64,000 nucleotides of DNA from Rostratula benghalensis (taxonomy: Eukaryota > Chordata > Aves > Charadriiformes > Rostratulidae). The stretch is taken from contig VXAI01000021.1 of assembly GCA_013399305.1 (NCBI GenBank), forward strand, positions 904,075-968,074. Reading direction: 5' to 3'. A model generated the notes under the pieces. That model ran no database searches. It had not been told where the DNA came from and saw only the letters and a program-made list of their open reading frames with translations. A program made the translations under genes and the position numbers. Positions 1-13,075 of the stretch are shown one piece after another (position 1 is the first letter of the stretch; every line of letters begins with the position of its first letter).

Positions 1-2993
1 AGCTCTTAGATGTTCAAACAGAGATCAGGATCCCATTGTCTTGGGTGCTTTTCATCTCATACACAATAATAGACAATCCCTGGTCTGAAGTGCTTAAAAC
101 ATCGAAAACAGCCTAAGTAGCAAAAATGGGTCACAAGCTCACATGCCAGGTTTGCACCCAGGCTTGAAGGCTTTGAACTTGCTTTCTCCTGAGCAAGAGC
201 CCTTGAGGCCACACAGTTCTAGCTGCCCTTCTAAGAACTCCCCAAAGGCTTTCTCAGATTGTAATTGGGCTTATTATGATGCTGGTCATACTCTCCTGCA
301 GTCAATGCTTCAAAAATTAAGTATTTGCCTCCATGTCTAAACCAAAAATGATTGTCTGTGTCCCTCCTCTTGCTTCACAGAACTTTTATTAGATGCCATA
401 GTAGTCCATTTCTATCTTCTGTGCAGTGGGAAAGTAAGGGAAGGGGAGTGGCAGATTTGAGAAGATATGTTTGTGTTTCAAATGGTATGGGTATTTTAAC
501 TACTGTCTGCTTTGTTGGTCTGTTGCTAAAGGGCAACAAACTTCATTCCTGTTCCCAAATGTTGAGTAGCTGGGAGATGAGATCACACTGTCTGAGGGTC
601 ATTTGCTGATACATCACCTTTGTTTAAATTCTTTGCGTATTATGTTTTCTTTCAGCAAATGTGCCTGAAAGAACTACTGGTGGCCCAGAGTGACTGTAAA
701 TGTTGCATTTGTCTCAACGCAAGTTGAAAATTGGGCAAAAATGCCTCAAATTTAAAGTTTTTGCTACAATTTCAGGCCTGATATGGCCTATCTAATTGAA
801 TAATTAGTGAATGGTTAGAAAGGGTGGGCTCCAAATAATCTAAGAAATAAATGACATTTAATAGTCTGGCTTTCAATGCTACAATGGACAATTCCAAACT
901 ATTGTTGATGAAAACAGCATTTTTAGTTAAATAGATCACCTCAAGGAGAATGATATTTTTCATAAGCAATACACTGTTGTCGGAGCTGAAATACTAACCA
1001 AAATCACATAAGTGCTTCTCAAAATTTGATTTAGTTTTAGCCGAGACTTTTCAAAGGCTTTTAATGCTTTCTGAGTCAAGCTCTTGTAAGATGTGAGATC
1101 CATAAAACTACAATTTTCTAGGGGAAAAAAAAAAAAAAAGAGGAAAAAAGAAAAAGACCAAAGCCTGCTTATGTGAAGACCAGTATCTTTTAAGAGATAC
1201 AGAGTGAGGAGAAATGGTCTGGGATCCTTTTTCCTAAAGGAAATGTTGTCTGTGTAGAAGAAAGAAGAAAAAGCTTCATGCTCATATGATAAGAACCATT
1301 GTGGGTTTTTTTCCATTATTTGAATCTTTGGTTTCAATCAGTCAGGAGAGCTGATACTTTGTGACGCATCTCATCTCATCAAACATTTTATTTTCTTCCT
1401 GTTGAAGATTTCCACAGGAAATCTTCAGTCAAACCATAATACTAAGCCTGATTCTTCCCTTGTTTCCACTGCATTCACACTGTCTGAGTGGCAGGGGTAG
1501 GCATGTTTTTGCTAAAAACTGAAACTGTCAAGAACTGGCCCTTCTGTTGGAGTGGAGCGGGAAGCAGTTTGGAGAAGTCTGCCTGCATATTTTCATAAGA
1601 GATGTCACGCTCAGGGGGAAGTTTGGATCCACAGGATATGGAGGCAAGGCTGCCCACTTCCCCCATGGCAAAGCTTCCCTTTTTTCGGAAAGCGTCCCTC
1701 CCCTGTGTCCTGGCAGGACTTGGGTCACGCTCCAAATTCCATCCTGTCCCTCTGCTTCCTGCCCTTTCACCCATCCCCAGCGAGATAAAACACCCATCCG
1801 AAAGTGTTGCAGAACTGATTGCTCTGCTATACTCTCAGAAATTTAAAGTGATGTTGCAAAAGCTGTTTTTGTGGGAATTTCAAAGGGACCGTATTGACGT
1901 GAGCTGCCCGGCATCTCGAGAGTTTCAGTGTCTGAAATCTTTTATGCTCCAATGAAAATCCCAGCCTTAATGCTCAGATTTTGTTTTTGCATAGACTGCT
2001 CTTTAGCAACATGAGAAATGGTCTGGGACTGTCATGTTTGCACTGACAAAAATGTCCCTCAAGGAATGGATCCTTCAGATTTGGGAGTTTGGATTGATAG
2101 GCTCAAGCTGAGAAGTTGGACTTCTGGCTTCACAGGAGCAGAGGAAACTGCCCCTAGGAACAGATCACCACCCAGATACAAAAGAAAAATCCACCCAGAT
2201 GTGGATTTTTGGGCATTTTTGAGGCATCTGAGCTTGGTCAATGTTGGAGGTAGGATACCGGGTTAGAGAAGGTAGTTTTCTCTGGTTTGATTGTTTTTTC
2301 TGTTGCCCAAAACCCAGGCCTCTGTAGATAGAGCTCTTCTGTAGGTGCAGTTGGAAAAGCTGGTTTGTATGATATCTCTGTTCACAGTAAACTGTAGGAC
2401 TGCTTTGATAAGACAAGTTGTCTGAAAAGTGTTGCCGTAGCGGTGATAGTCTCTGATTGTAAGCAAGGAGACATTTGTAGCAAGGTCAGCAGTATCAGTT
2501 GATCCAATAAAAGATACTACCTGTGCCTTCAAACCTTGCCATACTTAACAAACTAAGGTACTCCTAGGGCAAGTTAAACTGAATGTTGGGGAGGGCAGAA
2601 AACTGGCTATCCTGCTGGTGAGGCCTGGTAACCTTGGGCATAAGGATGCTGATTTGAGAGAGGAGTTTTAATTAGTGCAAAGTCATGTTTTCTGGTTGTT
2701 CTCGCAACATTGCCGCCCTTCCCAGCCTAGCCCACATTCCTCTCCTCCTGTGTTCTTAAGATTGTTCTTTGGAGGTTGGAGAGCTAAAGATTTAGAGAGG
2801 AAACAAATTGGGAGTTGATAAAGATGGTTGAAATATCAAGCTGGGGTATAGAAGTGTGCCCATCTTCTAGTTCTGGTACACTTGAGAGGAGGTTATGGAG
2901 AACTTTTTTCATTTCAATTTCTTCTGTGCTCTCCAAACATATGGCAGTGTCCTCCTTTCCCTGAGGTGACTGCTAGATACTGCACAAGTGTCT
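1..2993. other. Unique non-coding sequence, no gene seen
   Basis: Mixed-composition vertebrate-type DNA with frequent stops in all frames and no recognisable exon, promoter or RNA gene. Open frames of up to 125 codons lie on both strands and overlap, as expected by chance. Local features are a purine-rich run starting with 15 A at 1125-1139 and a short perfect hairpin at 2185-2210. Around 2425-2525 there is a faint resemblance to an ancient amniote repeat (a GATCCAATAAAAGATA-like stretch near 2499), too weak to call. What the sequence shows is absence of coding signal; intergenic or intronic status is inference. Confidence 0.6.
2185..2210. repeat. Perfect 10-bp hairpin
   Basis: AAAAATCCAC at 2185-2194 is followed by a 6-nt loop and its exact reverse complement GTGGATTTTT at 2201-2210. 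It has no flanking tandem copies and is not part of a recognised element. The AAATCCAC word also occurs in the larger hairpin at 26775-26862, but the two structures are otherwise unrelated. Function is unknown and it may be chance. Confidence 0.6.
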
Positions 2994-3150
2994 CATAGTC
3001 ATAGAATCACAGAAACACAACGTTGGAAAGGACCTACAAGATCATCTAGTCCAACTGTCCTCCTATCACCAATACTACTAGTCATTGAAAGTCTCTTGGA
3101 TATTTTTGTTTTTAGACAGTTGGGCACACTGAACAGCTTTCTCTTGAAGT
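2994..3150 (-). repeat. CR1 LINE 3'-end fragment, minus strand
   Basis: Read on the plus strand, the segment begins with CATAG/AATCACAG tail units and continues with GTTGGAAAGGACCTACAAG and ATCATCTAGTCCAACTG. This is the reverse complement of the CR1 3' UTR and its short 3' repeat tail. The next ~70 bp (CCTATCACCAATACTACTA and following) fit the diverged 3' UTR further in. Only the extreme 3' end is present, the usual 5'-truncated state of CR1. It carries no coding capacity. The 3' end points left; a second CR1 tail in the opposite orientation follows almost directly. Subfamily not assigned. Confidence 0.8.
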
Positions 3151-3164
3151 TCATTTTATTGTCC

Positions 3165-3257
3165 TGAGCACCATACTGTAGGTGGTCCTTGAGCAGGGCA
3201 GATTGGACAAGATGACCTCAAGAGGTCTCTTTCCACCTCAACCGTGGTATGATTCAG
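3165..3257 (+). repeat. CR1 LINE 3'-end fragment, plus strand
   Basis: GTAGGTGGTCCTTGAGCAG, then ATTGGACAAGATGACCTCAA, AGAGGTC and a terminal CAACCGTGGTATGATTCA match the plus-sense CR1 3' UTR and a decayed tail unit. It is about 90 bp and severely 5' truncated. With the minus-strand fragment just to the left it forms a head-to-head pair with the tails pointing outward, so two independent insertions or one rearrangement are needed. No coding capacity. Confidence 0.75.
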
Positions 3258-6200
3258 CCACTTAACTTGGAGTGTATTTCTAAGTCTGCAGTGAGTTAAT
3301 CTGGATCCTGGAAGAACCATTATTTCCAACAGTACCACAGAATTGACTTGTATTAATATTTTGGTGTTCCACCTAGCTCATTCGCATCTAAATACCATGT
3401 TCTTTAACCTTGCACTTCAATCTAGACCAACTTGTAGGTAGCTAAACAGGGTTAGGTGGTCATACCTTGCCAACATATCTGGCAGCCACCCCTTCCAGGT
3501 CGTATCTTTAAAGCAGATACTGCCTATAACTCAATGCCTCCCAGCCCTTTGCCATCCTGTCTGTGGCTTCAGCCAGGCTCAGCATGCCAAAGGAGACAAA
3601 GCCTCCTCCCGCATATCTTGGGCATAGCTCAGCTGCATTCTTCAATGACTGTTTTTCCCCAGTGACCTTACACTACAGCTCTGGTGGTCAGTTGACTATT
3701 ATGCTGCGAGCTTGCCCGCATTCCTCCACCCACTCGGGCAAGCACTGCCCACTGAGAAAGGGCAGCGACTCAGGGAGGAATCCAACTGTCTGGAGACTTA
3801 TTCAAGGGAAAAAGAAATTCCAGGCCTTTGGGATTGTTTTGCCCATCACTTCTCGAGCAATGGAGTGGTTGGAGAGCTGTGTGAAGAGGGTCTGAGTGCT
3901 GCGGTTGCCACACACCCTGCAGGCAGTCCCATGGCAAGCTAGCAGGCTCCCCTTGTCGCCACACTACTTGTCCCTTTCCTCACATCGAGAGGAAACCCCA
4001 AAGAAAACAGCCTTGAGAAAACTTCTCAGAGTGGTTGCCACTTGTCATGTTCATGGGGGCCTTGCAGTAACAGGCCTAGTTCCCCAGCTCCCCATCTTTG
4101 AAGGGTGTGAAGTTGGCTAAGCTAAGGATTTTTAAAGACTGTAAATCATACAGTTTGTTGGGTTTGAGAACCTTTTAATTTTGACCACTTAATGTGCAAG
4201 ATCTAAAATAACAGTTTCATTTTAAGTGTGTGTTGGAGAGACTAGACATGAGCTAGATAGGGAGTTGCAATGCAGATGATTTTCAGCTCCAGAGCCAACT
4301 CAGACAGATTACAGTGGAGAAAGGTTTGCACAGTAAGAGGAGAAGGTTAGAATCCTGCTATTTTATTATTACCATGGTTAGATTAGAAATGTTAAGGATT
4401 TGTGAAGAAATGACTAAGTCAGGAAAATTTATGATTCTCATAGCTCACTCAGCCACTCTGCACATCCTGTATATTTTCTGACATACTTCCAACAGCATAA
4501 ATATTAATAGAGTAATACTGACATTTAGGGCCTGATCCAAGTCTCATTAAATTCAGTGGAAACACTCCCATTGTCTTCAGTGGAAGATGGATCATGGTCT
4601 TGAAAAGGAACAAAGGAGGAGAAAATACCAAGTGGGGCTTCGTGGGGCTAAATAATGTTGTTATCAAATCAGAACTCCTCCACTTCCTGACTCTGAGCAT
4701 TTCGCTCTGTGACCTTTAACGTTAAATTATTGCCAAAACAGGAAGAAAAAATTAAGGCTTGATAAGGGTTGAGATGGTCACAGATTTTACCAGCCTCACT
4801 GATGGAATGTGACAATTTCTTCAATGGGAATGAGTTGGGCGTGAATTGTTCATCAGTCGTTTTGATTTATTTCAACCTTTCAGCCTCATAGTTTGCAGTG
4901 GCAGGGATTACTAGAAACTCTGCAAAAGAAATTCTTTCTCCCGCTTAGTTTCTAACCTCTGAAGGTGCATGAAGAGTTACAGAGGGAGGATTAGCTATTG
5001 TAAAATGGCTCCATTTACTTCATTGAAGAGGTAGCCCAGAATCAACTCTGTGGATACCATGTGAGGATCTATTGCAAAAGCTTTTTTGGCATTGCGATCT
5101 CTCTCTCCTTTTCTAGATCAAAATCTTTTCCTCAAACCTTTCTGCACAGCAATTAGTTACAGCTGTGTTTTGCAAAGCCACCTAGGGAATTTGGATGTCC
5201 AGTTCCCATAAAGTTTAATGTGAATGAGGTTTCCAAGCAGCTTTGAAAGTTCAGCTGAGTTAGGGCTGGAACCTCCTGGTTTTGATACTGTTCTGTACAT
5301 GGAACCCCTGCACCTTTGTATGACAGAAAAAAATAAAAAGGAAGTTCAAGGTTTTTTCAGCACCTTGAAGAGCAAAGGCCTTGAAGAATCAGCTAAATCT
5401 GCTTGCAGCACCTGAAGAAGCCATGCTTCATGTTAAAAGAAGCAAAAGTAATTTTTCCAGCCATCTCCATGATTGTTAGGACCAGATTTCCAACAGAATC
5501 CCTCTTTGTACATGAATACAGGCCAGATTTCCAAAAGTCCTTTTATGAAATTACAAACACTGCTTCTCAGTGCGCTGAGTTCTCCTGAACTTCTGTCCAA
5601 GAATAGAGTGACCACAGAAGATGCTGTACTCAGAAGTACCTGGCAAGTTGCAGGGCCAGTGCAAGCTGTAGGGAACGTTGCCCTGGAGACGTTATCGGTG
5701 AATGTGTGAACTTTCCCAACCACAGCCACCCACAGAACTTCCAGTTCCTCCTCTTGTCTCATTAGGAGGTTCATGCCTGCTCTGTGAATTACAAGTACAT
5801 GCAGGCAGTCTGTCATCTCTACTGTTTGAGGAAAAATATATGGGAAGTAACAACTGGAAGAGCCAAGTGAAACAGCTCAAGAATTGCAAGAGTGAAAGTT
5901 GGACTTATACTTTGTGTCTGACGCATGATGAGTGGAGACAGCTCCAAGATACCAATATCTACAGAGGTGATACCTTCACTATCTCAAAAACAAGTATGAG
6001 AAGGACAGAGAGGTAGAGCAGAGGGAAAGGAGAAAGAGAACACTTGTAATGCAACTAGCTGATGCAGAAGCCTCATGGAGATTGTTACTTAAGCTTCAGG
6101 CTTCTCAGAAGAGGAAGACTTTAGAAATATTTCCTGTAGCTACACCAGGGGTCTACAAATCTTAGCCAACAATCTGGAGCCACATTGGTAAACAAACATG

Positions 6201-8273
6201 TACTGAAAAAAAAGAAAAACTGAGAAATAGGTCCAAGGCAACTTAGATGACTAGCTTTCCACTGTCAGTACTCAGTAGCGGCAAGAGCAATAAACTGAAA
6301 AGATTTCCCCCTTAGTAAAAAAAAACAGAAACAGCTGTTTATGATCAGTCCTGTTTGGAGCCTCCAACATTGTAAAACTAGACCTGCAGTGACATGAGCG
6401 AATATAAGGATTTTACAGGGCCACAAGATACATGTGCGTTTGCAGTGCTGTAGGAGAGGAGAAGCCAACTGGAGGACCTGAACCCGTCCCCCACATCTTC
6501 CATTTAAAAGTTATGCAGCACATTAGCTCTCATAGGACAGGAATGGTATGCTGCACTTTTTTGGACTCTTGTCATACCATTTTCAATATTTGTCTGCCAG
6601 GTTTTACTTTGTGGCATCTCTGCCACCTTAGCCCTGGAGAGAGTTCGTGGGGTTCCTCAGCTGTCATGAAAGTAACAGGAACTGGTGTTGGGTAGTCTGG
6701 GGTGTCTTCCTAACCTGGCATGACCTGAGTAAAGGATTTTTATGTTGCTGGTTGGTCAAATGAAGTACATTACAGAAAGCAGAAGTACTGGTCTGTTATT
6801 CTGGTGGCCTTGAGATAAATGATGATGGTTGGGTGCTGTAATCCAAATCCTATGTGGGTCACTCATGTTATCAGATGTTGTACCCTTTAGCTCCAAAATA
6901 ATGTATTTTTTGTCTCCTGTATGTTTAAAAAATATATGTATTTTTTTCTTCAAAACTTTTTCAGAATTTTTTTGTCATAGTGCTACCTTAATGTGATCTG
7001 GATGTCGTCAGCCAGGTGCACATGCCTGTAAGCCTTAACCTAACCAATCAGTGTGATTTAGGTAAATGCACGTGCCTTGTCTGAGGCACTTGGTGCTCTT
7101 TCATCAGCATTACTCAACTAGGAAAACTCCTTTAGTTCTTAGAAAGCTCAGATGAAAAAAAGAAGTGGAGTGGTCTGTCCAAAAGGAGCTCACTCTGTGA
7201 AGGCGAAGTGCAGCACTGACTGGAGCAGAGGTGAGCCATGGCTTCGTCTGCCGTGCAGCCCTTTTCTTCCGCAAGAAATAAAAGTTGCCTCTCCCCATCC
7301 CCCTTTGCATTGTTTCCTTTCCTCTTTTTTTTTTCTTTTCCCGTCAAATATTTAAGCAGAGATTTCCTTTCTGGTGGTGTGCCAAGCAGCATTCCAGCTC
7401 CTTTACTCTGCCCCCTTCAAAAATAAAAAGGCTGACCCCCATTTCCATAACCAAGAAAGGGACAGGTAGCCTTTGTTTGTGTTCCAGAGCATGACTGTTT
7501 TTCTTAGGTTCACACCAAGACAAGAGAAATGATGTTGTTATTCAGAGGAGGAATTAGCCAGTGACCCCAGCAAATGGAGTAGCAACAGTAGCAAAATGGG
7601 TGGTATGAGCTGAACGCTTTTTGGTGATGAACCTTTGACTTCAGCCAATTCCTTCTCTCACCCTCTCCCTCTCCTCTCACTCCCCACAAGATTTCCCTTT
7701 TTCTTGTGTTTGAGGCACGTCAAACCCTGGAATAGCCCTCACAGGCATTAGTCACCAGTGATTAAAATAGCCACTAAGCAAGCAAGAGCCTGCAATGATT
7801 TGTACTAAATTGGGTGTATCTCTGTTTGTAGCAGGGGTTGCTAATTTGCAAACCTCCCTTGTTATTATCATAGTTTTTATTAATAGTGCCAAGGGGCTCC
7901 AGCTGACATTAAAGTTTCATTTCATCTACTGCTGTAGAAAAACAGGGAAGAGAAGAGTCTATCATCTAGATGGGCAATGTAGAAATCGGAAGAAATTAGG
8001 GACTCTCTGGTCCTTACAGCTGAAGAGCAGAAGTCCTATTGGTGGCCACTCAGGAGAGGGAAATAGCAGGCCTGAGAAATGGGCTCATGTCCTCCTGGGT
8101 CTGAGCAGGTTCCTAGTTGTGTGACTGCCCATCACCTCCCTGCAGGCGGTGCATGACTCAGTGGCCTGGCACAAGCAGAGCTACTGCCAAGGTGGGTACT
8201 GTGCTGGGGGTGAAGGTGGTGTTTCTGGGAAGCAACAGAGTGGGCAAAGACAGAAAGAAATCAGAAACAACAA
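3258..8273. other. Unique non-coding sequence with scattered palindromic relics
   Basis: No gene is recognised in this 5-kb stretch. It holds the palindromic element at 4528-4601 and three weaker half-matches to the same sort of element (about 4815-4860, 5023-5060 and 5187-5240, each with a CCCATTGA/TTCAATGGG-like core). GTTGCCCTGGAGAC at 5677-5690 resembles an RFX X-box with one or two mismatches. A purine-rich tract runs about 5995-6045. Everything else is unremarkable unique sequence with short chance ORFs. Confidence 0.55.
4528..4601. repeat. Degraded palindromic (MITE-like) element, copy 1
   Basis: Starts with GGGCCTGATCCAAGTCTCAT and ends with GATGGATCATGGTCTT, with an internal CTCCCATTGTCTTCAGTGG. 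The right half read in reverse complement aligns with the left half at about 18 of 27 positions by hand, so the unit is an imperfect palindrome. The GGCCTGATCC terminus and the CATTGA..TTCAATGG core are typical of short non-autonomous palindromic elements common in sauropsid genomes. The family name is not asserted. Similar copies lie at 13076, 13840, 24601, 35573 and 48445. Confidence 0.6.
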
Positions 8274-8305
8274 ACAAAAAAACCCACGTTGTTGGGTTTT
8301 TTTGT
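8274..8305. repeat. Perfect 13-bp hairpin with A/T run
   Basis: ACAAAAAAACCCA at 8274-8286 and its exact reverse complement TGGGTTTTTTTGT at 8293-8305 are separated by the 6-nt loop CGTTGT. On either strand the 3' arm ends in seven T, so the structure looks like a stem followed by a T run. There is no recognised gene upstream that it could terminate. It may be a chance palindrome in an A-rich stretch. Confidence 0.65.
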
Positions 8306-8381
8306 GACAATAAACTCAACTGAAAGGGTGAAAATTTCACCTTGGTACAGAGAATTATCCCCAAGTCTAATCACAGATGTG

Positions 8382-8451
8382 TACCTGTGTTTCCTCACCT
8401 ATAAAATGGAGACAGTAGCGTGACCTCACAGGGCCTATGTGTGGTTTAAGG
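8382..8451 (+). repeat. MIR-type SINE relic, plus strand
   Basis: The order TTTCCTCACCTATAAAATGG, AGACAGTAGC, TGACCTCACAGGG and GTGTGGTTTAAG follows the conserved central and 3' part of MIR (a TTTCCTCATCTGTAAAATGGG-like core, then CTCATAGGG and GTGAGGATTAA-like blocks). About 70 bp survive; the tRNA-like head is missing. MIR-type SINEs are ancient and shared by amniotes, so this is an old fossil with no coding capacity. Confidence 0.7.
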
Positions 8452-11400
8452 GTCCAATTTTATACATATACATGATCTTGGACCACTCCCACTGACCGGA
8501 CTGAAAAGCCCATTTGTAATATAACAACTGATATAATATTGTGACAAAACCTGTTAGTTAAATATGTCAGGTTCCCTTATAGTTATTAGTATCTATGGTG
8601 GTTATGGTTTTCATTTCTAAAACCTATAGGAAGCTGTAAGGATTTACCCCATTTTTTAGCCCTTTAACTCCAATAGCAAAAAACCTCTGTGGTTTTTATT
8701 GCTCGAAGTCTTGGGTTCTGTCCCTGCTGATGGCTCATGGATAATACATGTCTTTGATGCAGAACAGAAATTGGAAATCTTGTAAGAGCAACTTAGGTCA
8801 GGCTGCGAGTATATCAGAAGGGTTTTTCCCTCTGTGTATCTGCTTCCAGCTGAGAGGAAGTAACAAAGAATGTGTTTAAAATCAATGGAATTAGTCAAAC
8901 TTCTTTGACTCATAATAAAGATCTGGATTTTTTGAGATTTTAAGTGAAGTTTTGGCTCTGATTTTGTTTTGTCTGCAGCAGTCACATATCTCTAACTGTA
9001 TAATAAACTACAAGATCTAAGCAGGATTGCTAGAGGTCTGTGTTGCGCTGCAGCGAGCATCGCTCCTGCTGCCCATACTGACAGTAATAGTGGTGGCTTT
9101 TATAAAAAGGGCTTGTTTTAAGTATCAGTTGTTAATTTGCACGTTAAAGTGTGGTGAACTGAGCTAAGCAGAGAATGAACCTGCTGTCAGTTGGAATACA
9201 GTGGTACATAATTTGAGGCAGCTGCCACCAGATTCAAACTGTGAGCATTTTGCTCATAGTGATGGGACACCCTGTTTGGGAAAACTGCTAATAAAGTACT
9301 GAATGCTGAAATGTGATTAGTCTCCTTGCCATTGACAAGACCTGAGTGTGGTCTTCAAGTAAAGTGTGTTTTCAGAGTGCAGGGAGAGTGTGTGGGAAAT
9401 GTTATACCAAGCCATGAGCGTGGAGAGATGAGATTATTGAGTGATGAGGCTTGAGAAGGCTTCAGAGTGGCTGTGGATGGATGTTCAGGGAAAGGACGAA
9501 GTGAGGGTGAACTGTGAAAATTAGTCAAAACATCTCTTGCCTTCAGCCAATTAATTTTAGTTTTCCTGTGAAAATGTCACAGGGATAGAGAATGAAGGGA
9601 TGTTTGGCTGCTGGCTGTGGAGGTTTGGGTTTTGCAACACCACAGAGCCAGAGGTGAATGTGGAGGCATTGTTCCTCCCAGCTGCAGCACTTGGGGGGCT
9701 GTGCCTGCTGGGGTTCTACCCCAATGTGCTGACACTGAGCATCTCTCAGATTCATGTAACTTGGACTGTCCCTTTGCATTTTACCCTGCCTGGTGGTTTT
9801 AGCTCTCTCTTGATTACTGAGAGGCAAGGATGTGAAGAATCTGTGAAGCAGTAAAACTATCTTTTCATTATATATTTCCAAAGAGACAACCTCAAAATAT
9901 TCTGAGAATCTACCCCAGGGTTAGAAAATCTCCAAACCTCCAATTAAGACACTGCTACAGCACCTCATTTTAGCGAGCAAAGAGCTCTCATTAGATCCTT
10001 CCCAAGCCACATCTCAGCTACAGACTTTCCTCCTTGAATAAACCAGAACAGGGCGAGTGGAAAGAATGACCCCCAAAATCCAAAAAGAAAGAAAAAACGC
10101 AACCCAGCCCACTTTCCAAATGCTGCTCAGTCTGCACCGACTATAATGTGATTGATAAAGTAGAGGAGTGAGTGGAGGTCAGAGCCTCAGGATGCTGGCT
10201 CCCTGTGTGATGAAGGAACTTTTTGTCTGTAAGTGCATGTGCATGGGGGACAAGGGTTGTGTGTGTTTCTTGAAAAACCCTCAGATGCTCTCCAAAGAAT
10301 TCAAAATTTAAAACGGTGTAAAATGCTCCATCAAACATGTTTTACAGTCTTGACATCTCTGACTGCTAAATCTTGCTCCAGCGGCTGCTTCTGAGAGCTT
10401 TTGAATAATCTCTTGGTAGTGCTTCTCTTGCTGCTGGGCAGAGTCTTTGTGGAATACGGGGACAGTTGTTTTATAGTCCTGTCTGGAGAGAGGAACCTTG
10501 GAGGAGGCTTCATCACCCAAGGTCATGCAAAACATGTGAAATATATTCTGCCTCTAAAAATAAACAAGATATATAAATATGGCCGGGTCAGGGCATGTAG
10601 CAGGAGTCATTGAGGCATCTGTGGATGGGGGCTTGCTTTCAAATTGAACAGAGACCACAGTGTACCTAGCACATAGAGGTGTTTTCCTGAAGCTTTTCTT
10701 GTTTCTCCATAGTGCCCAGGAATGGGACCAGGCACAGTGGAAGATCTGATCCGTAGATCAGATGGGAAATCACTCTTCTGGCTGGATTCCCTCAGAACTG
10801 ATGAGTTCCTAGAGGCAGTGACCATGCTGTCAGTTTACATGGAGGTGAGGCATCCCAGTCCCTTAGTAATGGTCTGCTCATTCACATACTGAAGGGTCTC
10901 TGCTGGTCTATCTAGGAGAGCTCCATTGTATTTCAACCATTTGTTCACTGCACCTGTATCATGTCCTGTGTGAAATACTAGGACTAGGACTTTCAAATCT
11001 GCCCAAAAGACTGAGGAACTGACTTCCACTGATTGATTAGGTCTAGGTAGTTAAAATGCACTGCGATAAGACATGATCTCAGCATCACTGTGCCCTGACA
11101 GAAAGATGAACATCCCACCTTTGTCTAGCTATCTGTTTTCCACCAGTGTCTTGATTAGGCTTTAGATTTCATGTAGCAGCACAAAACCATTATCCTGTGG
11201 CATTTCTTCTTTTCTACAAATAAACGGAATGAATTGGAGAGGAAGTTTGGCCAAGTGCTATAATGTTAGGAGCAACAGGACAAAATTAGACATGGCAAAA
11301 TTGCAATTCAATCTGAAAGAAGAAAAGTTATGATGTGCAACGCTTCAGCCATGGCTAGGATGTGACTGTGGTGGGGCTCTGCTCGTAGACAGACAGTTGT

Positions 11401-13075
11401 GCCTCAGATCCATCATCCAGGGAGATGTTAAGTGAGATACGACAAATATCATAATCATTTCTCTTCAGGAGAAATTGGCACAAAGGATAATATTTGTGCT
11501 TCTGAAAGTCACAGGACCCTTGCTACACCCAGGAATGGAGTTTCATTGTAAGCCATTTGGCCAAGATGTGTGTGGCATGTCCCATTTCAGTGCCTTACCT
11601 ATCCTTCTGCATGCAGTCAAGTTTTCACCTTTAAAATCTGAATTATCATTGTAAAGTAAATACTCATTTTAGAGGTAAAACAGGCTTGTGCCTGATCTTG
11701 TGCATTTTTATGTTGTCCCTCATGCCTTTGTGTGGTCATATGCATGCCACTGCATGCCAAAACCTGTGGATCATCTGTGCTGGCAGCAGATCAATTAATC
11801 TGGCAGCAGATTGTCCCTCCAGGGAGGAGACACACCAAGCCCTGCTCAGCTCTGATGAGCAGGACATGCACTGAAACTGCCTGTGAAATGTGGGTGCAAA
11901 TGTGTGCAGGATGGGTCGCTCATCAGCCCTTACGTGTTGTGGAGGTGGTCAGGTCCTTGTGCCCAGGGAGCAAACTCTGATCAGTGCAGCCATTACCCAG
12001 GTAGCTTGAGTCATTTTTGTGGAGAAAGATCTGGCGGGGACATAAAAACTCAGATCTGGCCTTTTTGGCACTATTGCTTACTCCTGGGTTAGCTGGCTTG
12101 AGGTTAGAGCCAGGCAGCAATCACCCAAATTATTTCTGCAATGAGGAATATGTGCAGAGTCAAGCAAAAAGCATCTCAGAAGAAATGAATTACCAGCCAA
12201 ATATAGATAATTTCATTTTGAGGGACATCATCCAGTCTACTTAAGTTCTCAGTCATTCAGCAACCTTTAATGTATATTAATGCCTATATTTATTATAATC
12301 ATACATACTAAAAGCCCAGCATGTTACGTCCTTCTTGCTTGTTACTGGAACATAATATTGGACAGGGCAATGCCTTTTCTGTTTTCTCAGACACTGAGCA
12401 CAAACTCCTCAAGTGTAAGCATTCCCTTGTAGACTTTAGCCCTTTTCTGTGTAGCACTAGGCAGGAGAGAGTAGAGAGAGAGAGCAGGGCAATTTTCTTG
12501 GTGGGCTAGTTTCTTTTAAATGCATCTTCTGGCACTGATCCATCAAGATGTATAGACATTTCTTTGTGGCAGCTTTGATGGAATTTAACCTTGTGCTTAA
12601 ACTTAAAGATAAGCTTTGTGTTTTGAAGAATAATTGTCCTAACGCTTTATTTCAGCCTGCAACTGTTAAACTGCTCAATTGTGCAATCTGCTTGGGTACA
12701 GCAGACAAAGACAGCTAAACTTAATTAATTACAAGTCCCACATAAGTACAGCAAAACTCAGAGACTCACTAATAAGCACCTCAGAATTGGTAGTCACTAA
12801 GTGATAAAATATGGAAACTTTTCCTCTGATAAAGCTAAAAAGTGGTGATCTTTCTTCTGAAATGCTGTAGCAGAAGCACTAATGAGATAAATGTATTTAT
12901 GCCATGAATAAAATGCCTGATGAAAACTAACCCGAGAGATGGAATAAGTGATTGAAGTGGGCCAGGATTGTCAGTACGCTCCATCTGCTTTGCATCATTG
13001 GGCCGGGCAAAACATCAGAGCATATTGGTGAATCTGGCAGACGTCATGTTATTTTTATGTCATCCTTATTCTTCC
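8452..13075. other. Unique non-coding sequence
   Basis: No exon, RNA gene or young repeat is recognised. At about 8473-8512 there is a half-match to the palindromic-element core (CCACTCCCACTGACC). A GA-rich stretch occurs at 12468-12485. From about 12590 to 12960 the sequence is AT-rich, with an AATTAATTACAAG motif near 12723 and few low-complexity runs, the texture of a conserved non-coding element; this is an impression, not a measured conservation. Chance ORFs up to 112 codons occur on both strands. Confidence 0.5.
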
